Shown here: one piece after another, positions 1 through 8,689 of the stretch
How the letters are laid out: every line of letters starts with the position of its first letter
How positions within the stretch are numbered: the first letter of the stretch is position 1
NCBI GenBank assembly: GCA_034933245.1
Contig: JAYFNX010000023.1
Location: 1-64,000, forward strand
Source: Pelethousia sp034933245
GTDB lineage: Bacteria > Bacillota > Clostridia > Christensenellales > CAG-138
Length of the DNA stretch: 64,000 nucleotides
Reading direction: 5' to 3'
The notes under the pieces: generated by a model
What the model saw: the letters and a program-made list of their open reading frames with translations, nothing else
Databases searched by the model: none
What the model was told of the DNA's origin: nothing
Position numbers and translations under genes: made by a program

Positions 1-415
1 CGTTCAACTCATCTGTCTCCAGTTTTTGGGTTATATGGATGGCTACCCACATAGCCACCAAAGCAAATTCCAGCATCAGAATTAATATCCAAGTTCCCCA
101 GCCGGGTATGCCGCTGAACCAGTTAAAAATTACCGATGCGCCTATAAAAAGCACATTCGAACCGAGACCCCAAAGAATGGTGCGCCCGCGAAGCGCGGGT
201 TTATCCAAATCCTTGTGCGGAGGAAAGCAGGCATACTGCAGGCTGGATACGGCAAATGCCGTGAGCGTCATCTGTAGGATCGTCCAAACAACAATGCTGT
301 TTCCACCTGTAAGCAGTACGAAAATTCCATTGGCAAAGAGCAGAGCAATCGTATAGATGCCCATGTTCAGTTTAACTCCGAATGCCCAGTTATAAAAACG
401 CGCAAATCTTTTCAT
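1..415 (-). CDS. DUF3021-like membrane protein, partial
   Basis: Reading from an ATG at 415 to the left edge gives 138 codons without a stop, so the C-terminus lies outside the window. Four hydrophobic segments are visible, around residues 18-35, 41-62, 81-100 and 107-125. Small four-helix DUF3021 proteins are typically encoded directly after a LytTR-domain regulator, which is the arrangement here: the start is 25 bases after the upstream LytTR stop. The assignment rests on size, topology and this neighbour, because no catalytic motif exists to confirm it. By family precedent it is probably co-transcribed with the regulator and modulates it at the membrane. It could also be an unrelated four-helix protein. 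Confidence 0.6.
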   Translation of the reverse strand, partial: MKRFARFYNWAFGVKLNMGIYTIALLFANGIFVLLTGGNSIVVWTILQMTLTAFAVSSLQYACFPPHKDLDKPALRGRTILWGLGSNVLFIGASVIFNWFSGIPGWGTWILILMLEFALVAMWVAIHITQKLETDELN

Positions 416-440
416 GGTTATAACTCCTTTCAGCAATTTT

Positions 441-878
441 TTAAACGCCTAAGCGTTCTTTTAGCAGAGGCGCATAGTGGCGGGAGACCATAATGCGCTC
501 GCCATTTTCCATGGTAGCTTCAATGCGTGCGGCCGCACAGCTTTTTAGGGAGTGGATGCGATGCAAATTCGCCACCATCGTGCGGGATACCCGTTGAAAA
601 CCTAAGGCGGAACACCGAAGTTCCAGTTCAGCTAAGGTAAGCGGCGTTTGGTATACGACTTTTTTACAATAGAGAAAGGTGTTTTCTTCTACACTTTCCG
701 CATAGAGAACCGTAGCAGGCGAGAGTAAAATGGTGCTTTTATCCGCATCCCAGGCATACAATCTCTGATTCCGGGTTTCCAACAAAGCCAGCACGTGGAG
801 CATCTCGTCGTCCAGTTCCTTGCAGCGCAGAATAATTTCGTTCTCCGCTACAGGTCCGTGTTCTACGGTGATCTTCAT
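441..878 (-). CDS. LytTR-domain transcriptional regulator
   Basis: A 145-residue protein whose C-terminal ~100 residues match a stand-alone LytTR DNA-binding domain: the LLSPATVLYAESVEENTFLY region, a later RVSRTMVANLHRI segment, and an SRHYAPLLKERL end. No receiver domain is present, so it is not a classical response regulator. The ATG at 878 is chosen because a GGGGGGAA ribosome-binding site sits just upstream; the longer reading from 926 has no such site. The DUF3021-like gene follows after 25 bases. LytTR/DUF3021 pairs are commonly autoregulatory. The target genes cannot be deduced here. Confidence 0.8.
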   Translation of the reverse strand: MKITVEHGPVAENEIILRCKELDDEMLHVLALLETRNQRLYAWDADKSTILLSPATVLYAESVEENTFLYCKKVVYQTPLTLAELELRCSALGFQRVSRTMVANLHRIHSLKSCAAARIEATMENGERIMVSRHYAPLLKERLGV

Positions 879-914
879 GGCTTCCCCCCTTTCACCCCCC
901 GAGTGGATAATTTC

Positions 915-943
915 ATGATATAGCATGGAACGCTGTTCTGCAA
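915..943 (-). promoter_or_regulatory. Sigma-70/A promoter for the LytTR operon
   Basis: On the minus strand a TTGCAG -35 (938-943) and TATCAT -10 (915-920) are separated by 17 bases, about 40 bases upstream of the LytTR start. Both hexamers are near consensus. This is prediction from sequence only. Confidence 0.5.
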
Positions 944-1038
944 GGCTTCAACGGGCAGGATGCATATTGGAGGGGGTGAGATGCACGCAAAAAACCGTTT
1001 TGCCCTGGCTTTGTGAATGCCTTTTCAAACGACGCGGC

Positions 1039-1068
1039 TTGCAAATATAGATTTTATAGGAGTATGAT
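1039..1068 (+). promoter_or_regulatory. Putative promoter of the sirtuin gene
   Basis: TTGCAA (1039-1044) and TATGAT (1063-1068) with an 18-base spacer lie about 35 bases before the sirtuin start codon. The match is moderate and no operator is evident. Confidence 0.45.
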
Positions 1069-1101
1069 AAAAGAAATCAGAAAACAGCGAGGTGTGCACC
1101 T

Positions 1102-1833
1102 ATGGATGAAGCTGTGAAAACGTTACAAACGATGCTGGAAAAGAGCCGCGTGGTGGCTTTTTTAGGCGGCGCGGGCGTCTCCACGGAAAGCGGCATACCG
1201 GATTTTCGCAGCGCCGGCTCCGCCGCGGAGGCCGTTCGCCGTTTCGGCTACCCGCCGGAGGTTCTCCTTTCCCACGACTTTTTTATGCAGGAAACAGAAA
1301 CCTTTTATGCCTATTATAAGAGCATTCTGCTGATGGAAGCAAAGCCAAACCCGGCGCATTATGCTTTGGCGCGCCTGGAAAAACGGGGCAAGATCAACGC
1401 CGTCATCACGCAGAATATCGACAACCTCCATCAGAAGGCGGGCAGTAAGCGGGTATATCCCCTTCACGGCAATGTAGAATGGAACCGTTGCATGGCCTGC
1501 AACAAGCTTTTTGACGGGGACTATATCCGCCATAGCCAGGGCGTTCCCAAATGCGACGTTTGCGGCGGCTTGATTAAGCCCGAAGTGGTGCTTTATGGCG
1601 AACCCCTGGATGATATCGTGTGGCGGGGGGCCATGGCGGCCGTGAGCAGCGCGGATATGCTCATCGTAGGGGGCACCTCTCTCTCGGTATATCCGGCGGC
1701 TTCATTACTGGAATACTTTATGGGTAAACGGCTGGTACTGATCAATAAAACGGAGACGCCTTACGACAGCCGGGCGGATCTGATTTTACGGGGCCCCATC
1801 GGGGAGGTTCTGGCGGCGGCTGTACCGGAATAG
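1102..1833 (+). CDS. cobB: NAD-dependent protein deacylase, Sir2 family (sirtuin)
   Basis: A 243-residue cytosolic sirtuin that removes acyl groups from lysine using NAD+. The NAD-binding motif GGAGVSTESGIPDFRS occupies residues 22-37, the TQNIDNLH motif residues 103-110, and the catalytic His is H122 in LHGN. The zinc site has four cysteines (C130, C133, C151, C154). Length and motif order are those of a compact bacterial sirtuin. It is monocistronic and convergent with the GNAT gene, with only 11 bases between the stops. It lies near several acyl-CoA ligases, and sirtuins are known to reactivate acylated AMP-forming ligases. A functional link here is inference. Confidence 0.93.
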   Translation: MDEAVKTLQTMLEKSRVVAFLGGAGVSTESGIPDFRSAGSAAEAVRRFGYPPEVLLSHDFFMQETETFYAYYKSILLMEAKPNPAHYALARLEKRGKINAVITQNIDNLHQKAGSKRVYPLHGNVEWNRCMACNKLFDGDYIRHSQGVPKCDVCGGLIKPEVVLYGEPLDDIVWRGAMAAVSSADMLIVGGTSLSVYPAASLLEYFMGKRLVLINKTETPYDSRADLILRGPIGEVLAAAVPE

Positions 1834-1844
1834 GGCGCCCCAGA

Positions 1845-2963
1845 TCAATATTCATCAATCATGAAACAGGGCCGCGTGCCAAGCTTGTCCATCCTTGCCA
1901 CAATGGACGGGTCCGGCGCCGCGGCCTGCATCATCTTCACGATTTGCCCCATGCTCCGGTATCCTACGGCCCATTGCGCCAGCCGTCCTGCGGAAATGCG
2001 AAGCTGGGGCCGGGCGCTCGTGGGCTTGCCCGCAAGGCTGAACACGCCACGGTTTGCGGGAAGGAGCGGATCGATCACCTCGATAGCACCTTCATTCGGC
2101 AACCCCATGGCGGAAAGCAGCGCGGCTACATCTGTTACGCCAAGCACTCCCCTGGGAAGAACGGAAACCCGGGCGCCCGGGGGAGTTAAGCCTGCATCCG
2201 GAGCTAAACGTAGGTTTAGGGGGCGGCCAATAGAGCGCCGGGCTAGGGCGGTATATAGCCGTTCATAGGCCGAAGGAGAAAGGGCGACGCATTCTTCTCC
2301 CAGGAGGGTGTTGTCCTTCTCGTAGGCATTATCGAAATAGATGCAATACCCTTCCACGTTACCTGCCTTATCCAGCGCCGCTATACATTTGGCGCCGCTG
2401 GACAGATAATCTCGGCATTTAAGAACAAAATCCGCATAGGAGCGCTGTACCATGCCGGAATACCGCTTGGCAAAGCAGGCATAGCAGCGGTATAAGGCCA
2501 CTTCGTGGCGGGCGATGGCCCATTGGACGCAATCGTCCGTTGCCGGGCGGGGCATGGTGGGGGAAAGGTCTATATAGCGGCTGTCACAAGCGGGAAAATG
2601 ACCTACGGAATGATATATTTCGAGGTTCACAGGCCGGTGGGCAATGAGCGGGACGCCATCATTTTGCAGCCTGCCCATAAAAAAGGCAAAGAGCTGGTGC
2701 ATCAGCCCGCGGCCCCTGCAATCCGGATGGGTGGCCACTCCTGCCACAATAGCGCAGGGCAGGATGACGTCCCGCAGGCTGATATAAACGGGTAGCGAAT
2801 GAAGCGCGGCGGCAATCTTGCCATCCTCCTCCCATACGGGGCAGTAATCCGGCAAAAACCGGTTATTAAAAAACCAGTCCAAAAAAGCGGGTTCTTCCTG
2901 GAAACAAAGCTGCCAAAGGGCTTTGAGGGTTTCCCTATCCGCCATGGTCGCCATTCTCAGCAT
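1845..2963 (-). CDS. GNAT N-acetyltransferase, Eis-like
   Basis: A protein of about 372 residues. The N-terminal half is a GNAT domain with an acetyl-CoA-binding signature at the GVATHPDCRGRGLMHQLF segment (near residues 90-110). A second divergent GNAT-like half and a C-terminal sterol-carrier-like region (SLAGKPTSARPQLRISAGRL, near residues 310-330) follow, the layout of the Eis family. These acetylate amines on small molecules or peptides; the substrate cannot be read from sequence. The ATG at 2963 has AAGGAGG seven bases upstream; an adjacent GTG at 2966 is an alternative. It is separated from the aldolase operon by a hairpin. Confidence 0.8.
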   Translation of the reverse strand: MLRMATMADRETLKALWQLCFQEEPAFLDWFFNNRFLPDYCPVWEEDGKIAAALHSLPVYISLRDVILPCAIVAGVATHPDCRGRGLMHQLFAFFMGRLQNDGVPLIAHRPVNLEIYHSVGHFPACDSRYIDLSPTMPRPATDDCVQWAIARHEVALYRCYACFAKRYSGMVQRSYADFVLKCRDYLSSGAKCIAALDKAGNVEGYCIYFDNAYEKDNTLLGEECVALSPSAYERLYTALARRSIGRPLNLRLAPDAGLTPPGARVSVLPRGVLGVTDVAALLSAMGLPNEGAIEVIDPLLPANRGVFSLAGKPTSARPQLRISAGRLAQWAVGYRSMGQIVKMMQAAAPDPSIVARMDKLGTRPCFMIDEY

Positions 2964-3047
2964 CACGGAACCTCCTTACTTGTCACTTCTTGTATTATAC
3001 CCGGTGGAAGACCATAAGAAAGTGAAATAAATGGAAATCGCATATAT

Positions 3048-3076
3048 AGATACCCCCGGCAAAGGCGGGGGTATCT
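3048..3076 (-). terminator. Hairpin downstream of the aldolase gene
   Basis: A perfect 10-bp stem (AGATACCCCC / GGGGGTATCT) with a 9-base loop lies about 35 bases past the threonine aldolase stop. The U-tract on the minus strand is poor, so it may be a terminator or a 3'-end stabiliser. Confidence 0.45.
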
Positions 3077-3109
3077 GTGTTTTCTATATGTAATGCCCTA
3101 AAAATCTTT

Positions 3110-4156
3110 TTAAATGCTTTGCATGGCCGCAATATCCTTCAATAACCGCGCAACGTTCTCGGGTTGGGTAGCCCAACTGGTGCAAAAGCGCACAATGGTT
3201 TTGCCATCCTCTACGGGCCCCCAGACTTCATAGATATAGCCCCGTTCGCGCAAATAATCCATTTGTCCCTTCGTTAGGATGGGAAATTGCTGGTTGGTAA
3301 AGGAGCCGCCCCATAAGGCCACGCCCTTTTCCTCAAAAGCCTTGCGGATGGAGAGGGCCAGATCTACGGCTTGCCCGCAAATGGAGAAATACAGATCGTT
3401 GGTGAAAAGGGTAGCAAACTGAATGCCGAGCAAACGTCCTTTTGCCAGCATGCCGCCGTGTTGCTTGACGGCATAGCGAAAGTCCTTTTTCAGCGCCTCG
3501 TTGAGAATCACCACGGCCTCCCCAAACAGGGCACCGCATTTGGTGCCGCCGATATAGAACACATCGCACAGTTGCGCGATATCAGCCAGGGTAAGGTCAT
3601 TCTTCGGGCTCATAAGGCCATAACCCAGCCGTGCCCCATCTAGAAAAAGGGGAAGCCCGTAGGCTTTGCATACGTCGTGCAGCGCCGCGAGCTGGGCCTT
3701 GCTGTAAAGCGTGCCGAACTCCGTTGGGAAGGAAATGTAGACCATACCGGGCTGAACCATGTGCTCCCCAATATGGCTGGTAACATGCTCCCGGCAAAGG
3801 GCTTCCACCTGCTGGGCGGAGATGGTGCCGTCCGCCGTGGGAATGGTTAGTACCTTGTGCCCGGTGGCCTCGATGGCTCCGGTTTCGTGGGTGGCGATAT
3901 GGCCCGTATCCGCCGAGATCACCCCTTGGTGCGGCCGCAGGATGGAAGCGATGATGGTGGTGTTGCTCTGGGTGCCGCCCACCAGAAAATGCACATCCGC
4001 ATCCTGCCGGCCACAGGCGGCTTTCACTTTTTCCCGGGCGGTTCGACAATGATCATCGTTTCCGTATCCTGCCGTCTGCTCCATATTGGTATGAAGGAGT
4101 GCTTCCAGAATGTTGGGATGGCAACCTTCCGCGTAGTCGCACTGGAAATAAATCAT
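3110..4156 (-). CDS. ltaE: Low-specificity threonine aldolase (PLP)
   Basis: A 348-residue fold-type I PLP enzyme of the beta-eliminating lyase/threonine aldolase family, cleaving L-threonine or allo-threonine to glycine and acetaldehyde. FLDGARLGYG (171-180) holds the PLP-contacting Asp and Arg, and K206 in YIGGTKCGA is the Schiff-base lysine. The start has an AAAGGAG site just upstream. It begins 60 bases after the stop of the T-box-controlled acyl-CoA ligase on the same strand, with no terminator visible between, so the two are probably co-transcribed. Why a threonine-consuming enzyme sits under a valine-type T-box is unclear; a related beta-hydroxy amino acid substrate is possible. Confidence 0.88.
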   Translation of the reverse strand: MIYFQCDYAEGCHPNILEALLHTNMEQTAGYGNDDHCRTAREKVKAACGRQDADVHFLVGGTQSNTTIIASILRPHQGVISADTGHIATHETGAIEATGHKVLTIPTADGTISAQQVEALCREHVTSHIGEHMVQPGMVYISFPTEFGTLYSKAQLAALHDVCKAYGLPLFLDGARLGYGLMSPKNDLTLADIAQLCDVFYIGGTKCGALFGEAVVILNEALKKDFRYAVKQHGGMLAKGRLLGIQFATLFTNDLYFSICGQAVDLALSIRKAFEEKGVALWGGSFTNQQFPILTKGQMDYLRERGYIYEVWGPVEDGKTIVRFCTSWATQPENVARLLKDIAAMQSI

Positions 4157-4216
4157 GGGGATCTCCTTTTCTTACCATTTCTTTCCCAGTCTAAACGCAC
4201 AAGGGCAAAATGTCAA

Positions 4217-5860
4217 TCAGCGCAGGGCGGCCCGGCGGATTTTTCCGCTTGCCGTTTTGGGAAGGCTTTCGGTGAAATCGATAAGGCGGGGATATTTATA
4301 AGGGGCGGTTACTCGCTTCACATGGTTCTGAATCTCCCTTTTGAGCGCATCGCTGGGCAGGTATCCCGCCTTAAGCACGATAGTCGCCTTCACGATTTGG
4401 CCGCGAATGGGGTCGGGCACGCCGGTAATGGCCGCTTCCAACACAGCCTCATGCTCCAGCAGAGCGCTTTCCACTTCGAAGGGCCCAATCCGGTAGCCGG
4501 AGGATTTGATCACATCATCCTTGCGGCCCACATACCAGAAATAGCCGCCCTTATCCTGCCAAGCTATATCGCCGGTATGATAATAACCGTCATACCAGGT
4601 CCGGGCGGTAGCAAGCTCATCCCGATAGTAGCCCATGAAGAGGCCCAAGGGTTTACCGTCTTCGGCCCGGATGCAAATCTCCCCTTGCTCTCCGGGCTTA
4701 CAGGGATAACCTGCCTCATCCAGCAAGGCTATTTCATAGCCGGGAACGGGGCGGCCCATAGCGCCGGGGCGGAGGGCCATGCCGGGCAGGGTTGCAAGAC
4801 AGCAGGTGGTTTCGCTCTGGCCGAATCCCTCGCGAATGGACGTGCCGGTTTGCCGGTACCAATCTGAAAATACCTCCGGGCTCAGGGGTTCCCCGGCGCT
4901 GCAGCAATGGGCAAGGGAAGAAAGATCGTAGCTGGCGGCCAGATTATTCTGGGCCATCATGCGGTACATGGTGGGCGGGGCGCAGAAGTTATCGATGTGG
5001 TAGGTTTGCAGCAATTCCAGAATCTTCGCAGGATCAAAACGGTCAAAGTCATAGGCGAACACGGCCGCTTCGCATAGCCATTGGCCATAAATCTTGCCCC
5101 AACCCGCCTTTGCCCAGCCCGTATCCGAAATGGTAAAGTGCAGGCCGCCCGGCTTGTCGGCGTGCCAGTAGCGGGCTGTGGCAATATGTCCAAGCGGATA
5201 GAAAAAGTTATGCATGGCCATCTTTGGAAAACCGGTGGTGCCCGAGGTAAAGTAAATAAGCATGGGATCGCTGCCCAGGGTATCCTCCGCGCCCGTACGG
5301 CGGGGAAAAAGGGGGCTTTCCTGCTTTGCCGCCTCATCTAGGTTCAGCCAGCCTTCCCGGCTGCCGCCCGCCAGGATCAGGGAGGATACGGTGGGACAAT
5401 CCGACAGAGCCCCTTCTACACTGGCGATGATGGAAGGATCATCGGCGCAGATGATCGCCTTCACGGAAGCGGCATTGCAGCGGTAGCTGATATCATGGGA
5501 GGAAAGCTGGGCGGTGGCCGGGACCATAACGACTCCCAGCTTGCAAAGCGCCACGTTTACGGGCCAATATTGATGGCACCGCCGCATAATAAGCAGAACC
5601 TTTTCTCCCTTTTGCAAGCCCATGCGCGAAAGCAGGTTTGCAATGCGGGCGCTTTGGTTCCCAATATCCTGAAAGGTGAAGCGCCTAGCCTGCCCATTCC
5701 GATCCACATGGAGCAGGGCAAGGGCGTCCGGGGTGCGGCCCGCCAATACATCGACCACATCGAACCCGAAATTGAAGCTTTCGGGAGGGGTAAGCCTATA
5801 GCTTCGGCGGAGGGCTTTTTGATTGGATGCATCGGCCTGGATAAAACGGTCGCACAACAT
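4217..5860 (-). CDS. AMP-forming acyl-CoA ligase, MACS-like
   Basis: A 547-residue ANL-superfamily ligase: acid + ATP + CoA to acyl-CoA + AMP + PPi. The P-loop TSGTTGFPK is at 205-213, the GFGQSETTCC motif sits in the C-terminal half of the large domain, the hinge region is YVGRKDDVIKSSGYRIGPFE, and the acylation-type lysine is K540 in SGKIRRAALR. It is a close paralogue of the ligase part of the gene at 15421, sharing similar text throughout. Relatives activate short- or medium-chain acids; a branched short-chain acid is inferred from the T-box and neighbours. AAAGGAG precedes the ATG by nine bases. A T-box leader with its own promoter lies directly upstream. Confidence 0.88.
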   Translation of the reverse strand: MLCDRFIQADASNQKALRRSYRLTPPESFNFGFDVVDVLAGRTPDALALLHVDRNGQARRFTFQDIGNQSARIANLLSRMGLQKGEKVLLIMRRCHQYWPVNVALCKLGVVMVPATAQLSSHDISYRCNAASVKAIICADDPSIIASVEGALSDCPTVSSLILAGGSREGWLNLDEAAKQESPLFPRRTGAEDTLGSDPMLIYFTSGTTGFPKMAMHNFFYPLGHIATARYWHADKPGGLHFTISDTGWAKAGWGKIYGQWLCEAAVFAYDFDRFDPAKILELLQTYHIDNFCAPPTMYRMMAQNNLAASYDLSSLAHCCSAGEPLSPEVFSDWYRQTGTSIREGFGQSETTCCLATLPGMALRPGAMGRPVPGYEIALLDEAGYPCKPGEQGEICIRAEDGKPLGLFMGYYRDELATARTWYDGYYHTGDIAWQDKGGYFWYVGRKDDVIKSSGYRIGPFEVESALLEHEAVLEAAITGVPDPIRGQIVKATIVLKAGYLPSDALKREIQNHVKRVTAPYKYPRLIDFTESLPKTASGKIRRAALR

Positions 5861-5891
5861 AGTTTAAATCTCCTTTAAAAAATTAAATTTT

Positions 5892-6184
5892 AAAATAAAA
5901 AGGCCCCGTCTCATTTTTGAGACGAGGCCTTGGTTGGCTCGCGGTACCACTCAATTTGATTTGCCTTTTGGTTATGGCAAACCCACTTTACAGGATTCTA
6001 TCAAATCCCCCGCCAATAACGGGACGGGCCCGGAGCTCCCTACTTTTCCTTAAATTTCAGGGGCCCTGCTCTGGAGTGACCGCAGGATTTGGTCATGATC
6101 GGCTTTCAGCAAACGCCGACTCTCTGGGCATGACAACCATCTAGCTAATTCCATCATCGCAGTTCAATAACGTATGAAATTATG
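5892..6184 (-). promoter_or_regulatory. T-box riboswitch, probable valine (GUC) specifier
   Basis: The minus-strand leader contains the T-box sequence TGGTACCGCG (5940-5949) followed by a terminator stem with a U-rich tail (5892-5930). Stem I shows the GATGA/GAGC K-turn, the AGAGAG...GCCGA distal element and a specifier loop. Counting back from the GAGC arm as in glyQS and tyrS leaders (codon, one base, five bases, GAGC) puts the specifier at 6078-6080, reading GUC followed by A. This predicts induction of the downstream ligase when tRNA-Val is uncharged. T-box identity is firm; the specifier is read by eye. Confidence 0.88.
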
Positions 6185-6190
6185 GATTAA

Positions 6191-6220
6191 ATTATACTAT
6201 AGCCGTGCCGATTTCGTCAA
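6191..6220 (-). promoter_or_regulatory. Promoter of the valine-type T-box transcript
   Basis: Minus-strand TTGACG (6215-6220) and a perfect TATAAT (6191-6196), 18 bases apart, start transcription just ahead of the T-box stem I. The -35 lies 10 bases beyond the stop codon of the upstream TIM-barrel/ligase gene, which has no terminator of its own, so read-through from the VOR operon is also possible. Confidence 0.75.
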
Positions 6221-6229
6221 GAGAAATAT

Positions 6230-8689
6230 TTATATCAAACTCTTGGCGGCATCCTCCCGCATTTTATACTTGAGAATCTTCCCGGCCGCATTCATGGGGA
6301 AGCTATCCACAAAGCGGACATAGCGGGGAACCTTGTGCTTGGCCATGCTGGCACGCACAAAGGCGCGCACCTCCTCTTCATCCATATGCACCCCGGCTTT
6401 TAAGATAACACAGGCCATAATTTCCTCGCCGTAGCCGGGATCCGGCACGCCGATCACCTGCACATCCTTCACCTTGGGATGGGTGTAGATGAACTCCTCA
6501 ATTTCCTTGGGATAGATGTTCTCACCGCCCCGAATGATCATATCCTTCAGCCGCCCTGTGATGCGGAAGTTGCCGTCCGGATTTCGGCAGGCCAGATCCC
6601 CCGTATGGAGCCAGCCGTCCTTATCGATAGCGGCGGCCGTAGCCTCGGGCATCTTGTAATAGCCCTTCATGATGTTGTAGCCCCGCGCCACAAATTCCCC
6701 GTTGGATCCATCCGGCAGTTCCTCATAGGTTTCCGGGTCCACAATGCGGCATTCGATTTCGGGAAGAGGGTGGCCCACGGTGGATACCCGTACGTCGATA
6801 GCGTCCGAAGCGTTGCTCATGGTGCAGCCGGGAGAAGCTTCCGTTTGGCCGAACACGATGGTGATTTCCTTCATGTTCATCTTATCCAACACATCCCGCA
6901 TCACGGGCTCCGGGCAAGGGCTGCCCGCCATGATACCCGTGCGCATAAAGGCAAAGTCATCCTGGCAAAAATCCGGATGCTCCAGCATGGCGATGAACAT
7001 GGTGGGTACGCCATGGAAGCAGGTGATCCGCTCCTGCTTTACACAGGCAAGAGACGCCTTGGAAGAAAAATAGGGCAGGGGCGAAAGCGTTGTGCCATGG
7101 GTCATGGCGGCGGTCATAGCCAGCACCATGCCGAAGCAATGAAACATGGGAACCTGGATCATCATACGATCCGCCGTGGAAAGATCCATACGGTCTCCGA
7201 TGCACTTGCCATTGTTAACGATGTTGCGGTGGGTAAGCATAACGCCCTTGGGAAAGCCGGTGGTGCCGGAGGTGTACTGCATGTTGCATACGTCGTCCGG
7301 ATGCACCTTGGCGGCCCTGCGCCATACCTCTTCTACGGGTACCCGTTCGGAAAATGCCAGGGCGTCCGCCCAGGAAAGGCAGCCGTTTTGACGGGAGGAA
7401 ACCGTAATCACATGCCGCAGGAAAGGGAGCCGTTTGCAGCGCAATGGCTTCTGCGGGTCCGCTTCGCTCAATTCCGGGCAAAGCTCCTTGATGATATCCA
7501 CATAGCTTACATCCCGGAATCCGTCTATCATCACGAGGGTGTGGGTATCGGATTGGCGCAGGAGGTATTCCGCCTCATGAATCTTATAGGCGGTGTTCAT
7601 GGTTACCAGCACGGCGCCAAGCTTCACGGTGGCCCAAAAAGCCACATACCATTGGGGCACATTGGTGGCCCAAACGGTCACATGATCCCCGGCCTTTACG
7701 CCCAAGGCGATGAGCGAACGGGCAAAGGTATCCACATCCGCCCGAAATTGGGCATAGGTTCGGGTGTAATCCAGGGTGGTGTAGCGAAAAGCATATTGGT
7801 CGGGGAAAGTATCCGTCACCTTATCCAGCATTTGGGAAAAGGTGAGGGGAATGAGCTGATCCTTGGGCCATATAAAGCTCCCCGTGCCTGCCCGGTTGCT
7901 GTAAAGACGGTTTTTTTGGCGCGTATCCGCAAGGAAACGCCGCATATGGTTTACATAATGGGGGAGGGCCACATCCACATCCAACGTATTCCAAGCCTCT
8001 TGGGGCCAGACAAGGGATAGGTATCCCTTGTAGTCAATGGAGCGCAAGGCTGCGAGCACCTGCATGAGCGGCAGCGGCCCATCTCCCACCAGGCAGGGTT
8101 GGCCATCTTGGCTATCCCGAATATACGTATGCTTGATATATGCGCCCAGGTTTTCAATCGTTTTGCCAGGATTTTCATCATGGGCCAGAGGGCCTTGCAC
8201 ATCCCAAAGCGCGGCCAGATGGTCGCTGGCAAATTCGTTAAGCAGGGCCCGAAGACGGCCCGTGTCCCCATAGATGCCGGTGGTCTGGAGCAGCAGCGTT
8301 ACATCCTGCTTTTCCGCTTCCGGAAGGATGGCGGCAATTGCGGCCTTTATGGCCTCTTCATGTCCCTGGTCGGTCACATAAATTTGTACAAAGGGAACAG
8401 AGATGGTTGCAGCCAGGCGAATGGCTTCCAGCAGGTCTTGCAAACCATCGCTTTTTGTTGCCCCATCTAAGGGGCGGCCGGTGGAAAGGCAAGGGACGGT
8501 CAACCCCGCCTGACCAAGGGCCTGCTCCAGATCCCGCCGTTGCTGGGGAGCGCGGGCGCTTTCCATAAGCCTTTGAGCGGCCGTGGAAGTATGGGCGTAG
8601 GATACGCCCTCAAATCCGTGCTCCTTTGCCAGAGCAAGGGCTTCTTCCCAGGAAAATTGCCAGCCCTGGGTTTCGAAGGATAGCTTCAT
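6230..8689 (-). CDS. Fusion: TIM-barrel (xylose isomerase-like) + AMP-forming acyl-CoA ligase
   Basis: An 819-residue two-domain protein. Residues 1 to about 265 resemble the sugar-phosphate isomerase/AP-endonuclease-2 TIM barrel (segments such as MKLSFETQGWQFSWEEAL, YIKHTYIRDSQDG and YKGYLSLVWPQEAWN). From about 275 to the end is a complete fatty-acyl-CoA-type ligase with YTSGTTGFPKGVMLTHRN, GRLKDMIIRGGENIYPKEIE and the terminal catalytic lysine K804 in AAGKILKYKMRE. The frame is continuous with no sign of a sequencing fusion. It overlaps the LeuA-like gene by ATGA and is the last gene of the VOR/BCAT operon. The ligase subtype differs from the two paralogues at 4217 and 15421. The role of the barrel is unknown. 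Confidence 0.85.
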   Translation of the reverse strand: MKLSFETQGWQFSWEEALALAKEHGFEGVSYAHTSTAAQRLMESARAPQQRRDLEQALGQAGLTVPCLSTGRPLDGATKSDGLQDLLEAIRLAATISVPFVQIYVTDQGHEEAIKAAIAAILPEAEKQDVTLLLQTTGIYGDTGRLRALLNEFASDHLAALWDVQGPLAHDENPGKTIENLGAYIKHTYIRDSQDGQPCLVGDGPLPLMQVLAALRSIDYKGYLSLVWPQEAWNTLDVDVALPHYVNHMRRFLADTRQKNRLYSNRAGTGSFIWPKDQLIPLTFSQMLDKVTDTFPDQYAFRYTTLDYTRTYAQFRADVDTFARSLIALGVKAGDHVTVWATNVPQWYVAFWATVKLGAVLVTMNTAYKIHEAEYLLRQSDTHTLVMIDGFRDVSYVDIIKELCPELSEADPQKPLRCKRLPFLRHVITVSSRQNGCLSWADALAFSERVPVEEVWRRAAKVHPDDVCNMQYTSGTTGFPKGVMLTHRNIVNNGKCIGDRMDLSTADRMMIQVPMFHCFGMVLAMTAAMTHGTTLSPLPYFSSKASLACVKQERITCFHGVPTMFIAMLEHPDFCQDDFAFMRTGIMAGSPCPEPVMRDVLDKMNMKEITIVFGQTEASPGCTMSNASDAIDVRVSTVGHPLPEIECRIVDPETYEELPDGSNGEFVARGYNIMKGYYKMPEATAAAIDKDGWLHTGDLACRNPDGNFRITGRLKDMIIRGGENIYPKEIEEFIYTHPKVKDVQVIGVPDPGYGEEIMACVILKAGVHMDEEEVRAFVRASMAKHKVPRYVRFVDSFPMNAAGKILKYKMREDAAKSLI

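Noticed and set aside
6479..8020. A 513-codon open frame on the plus strand
   Set aside because: It is antisense to the conserved ligase domain of the fusion gene, and its His/Gly-rich translation is typical of an antisense GC-rich frame.
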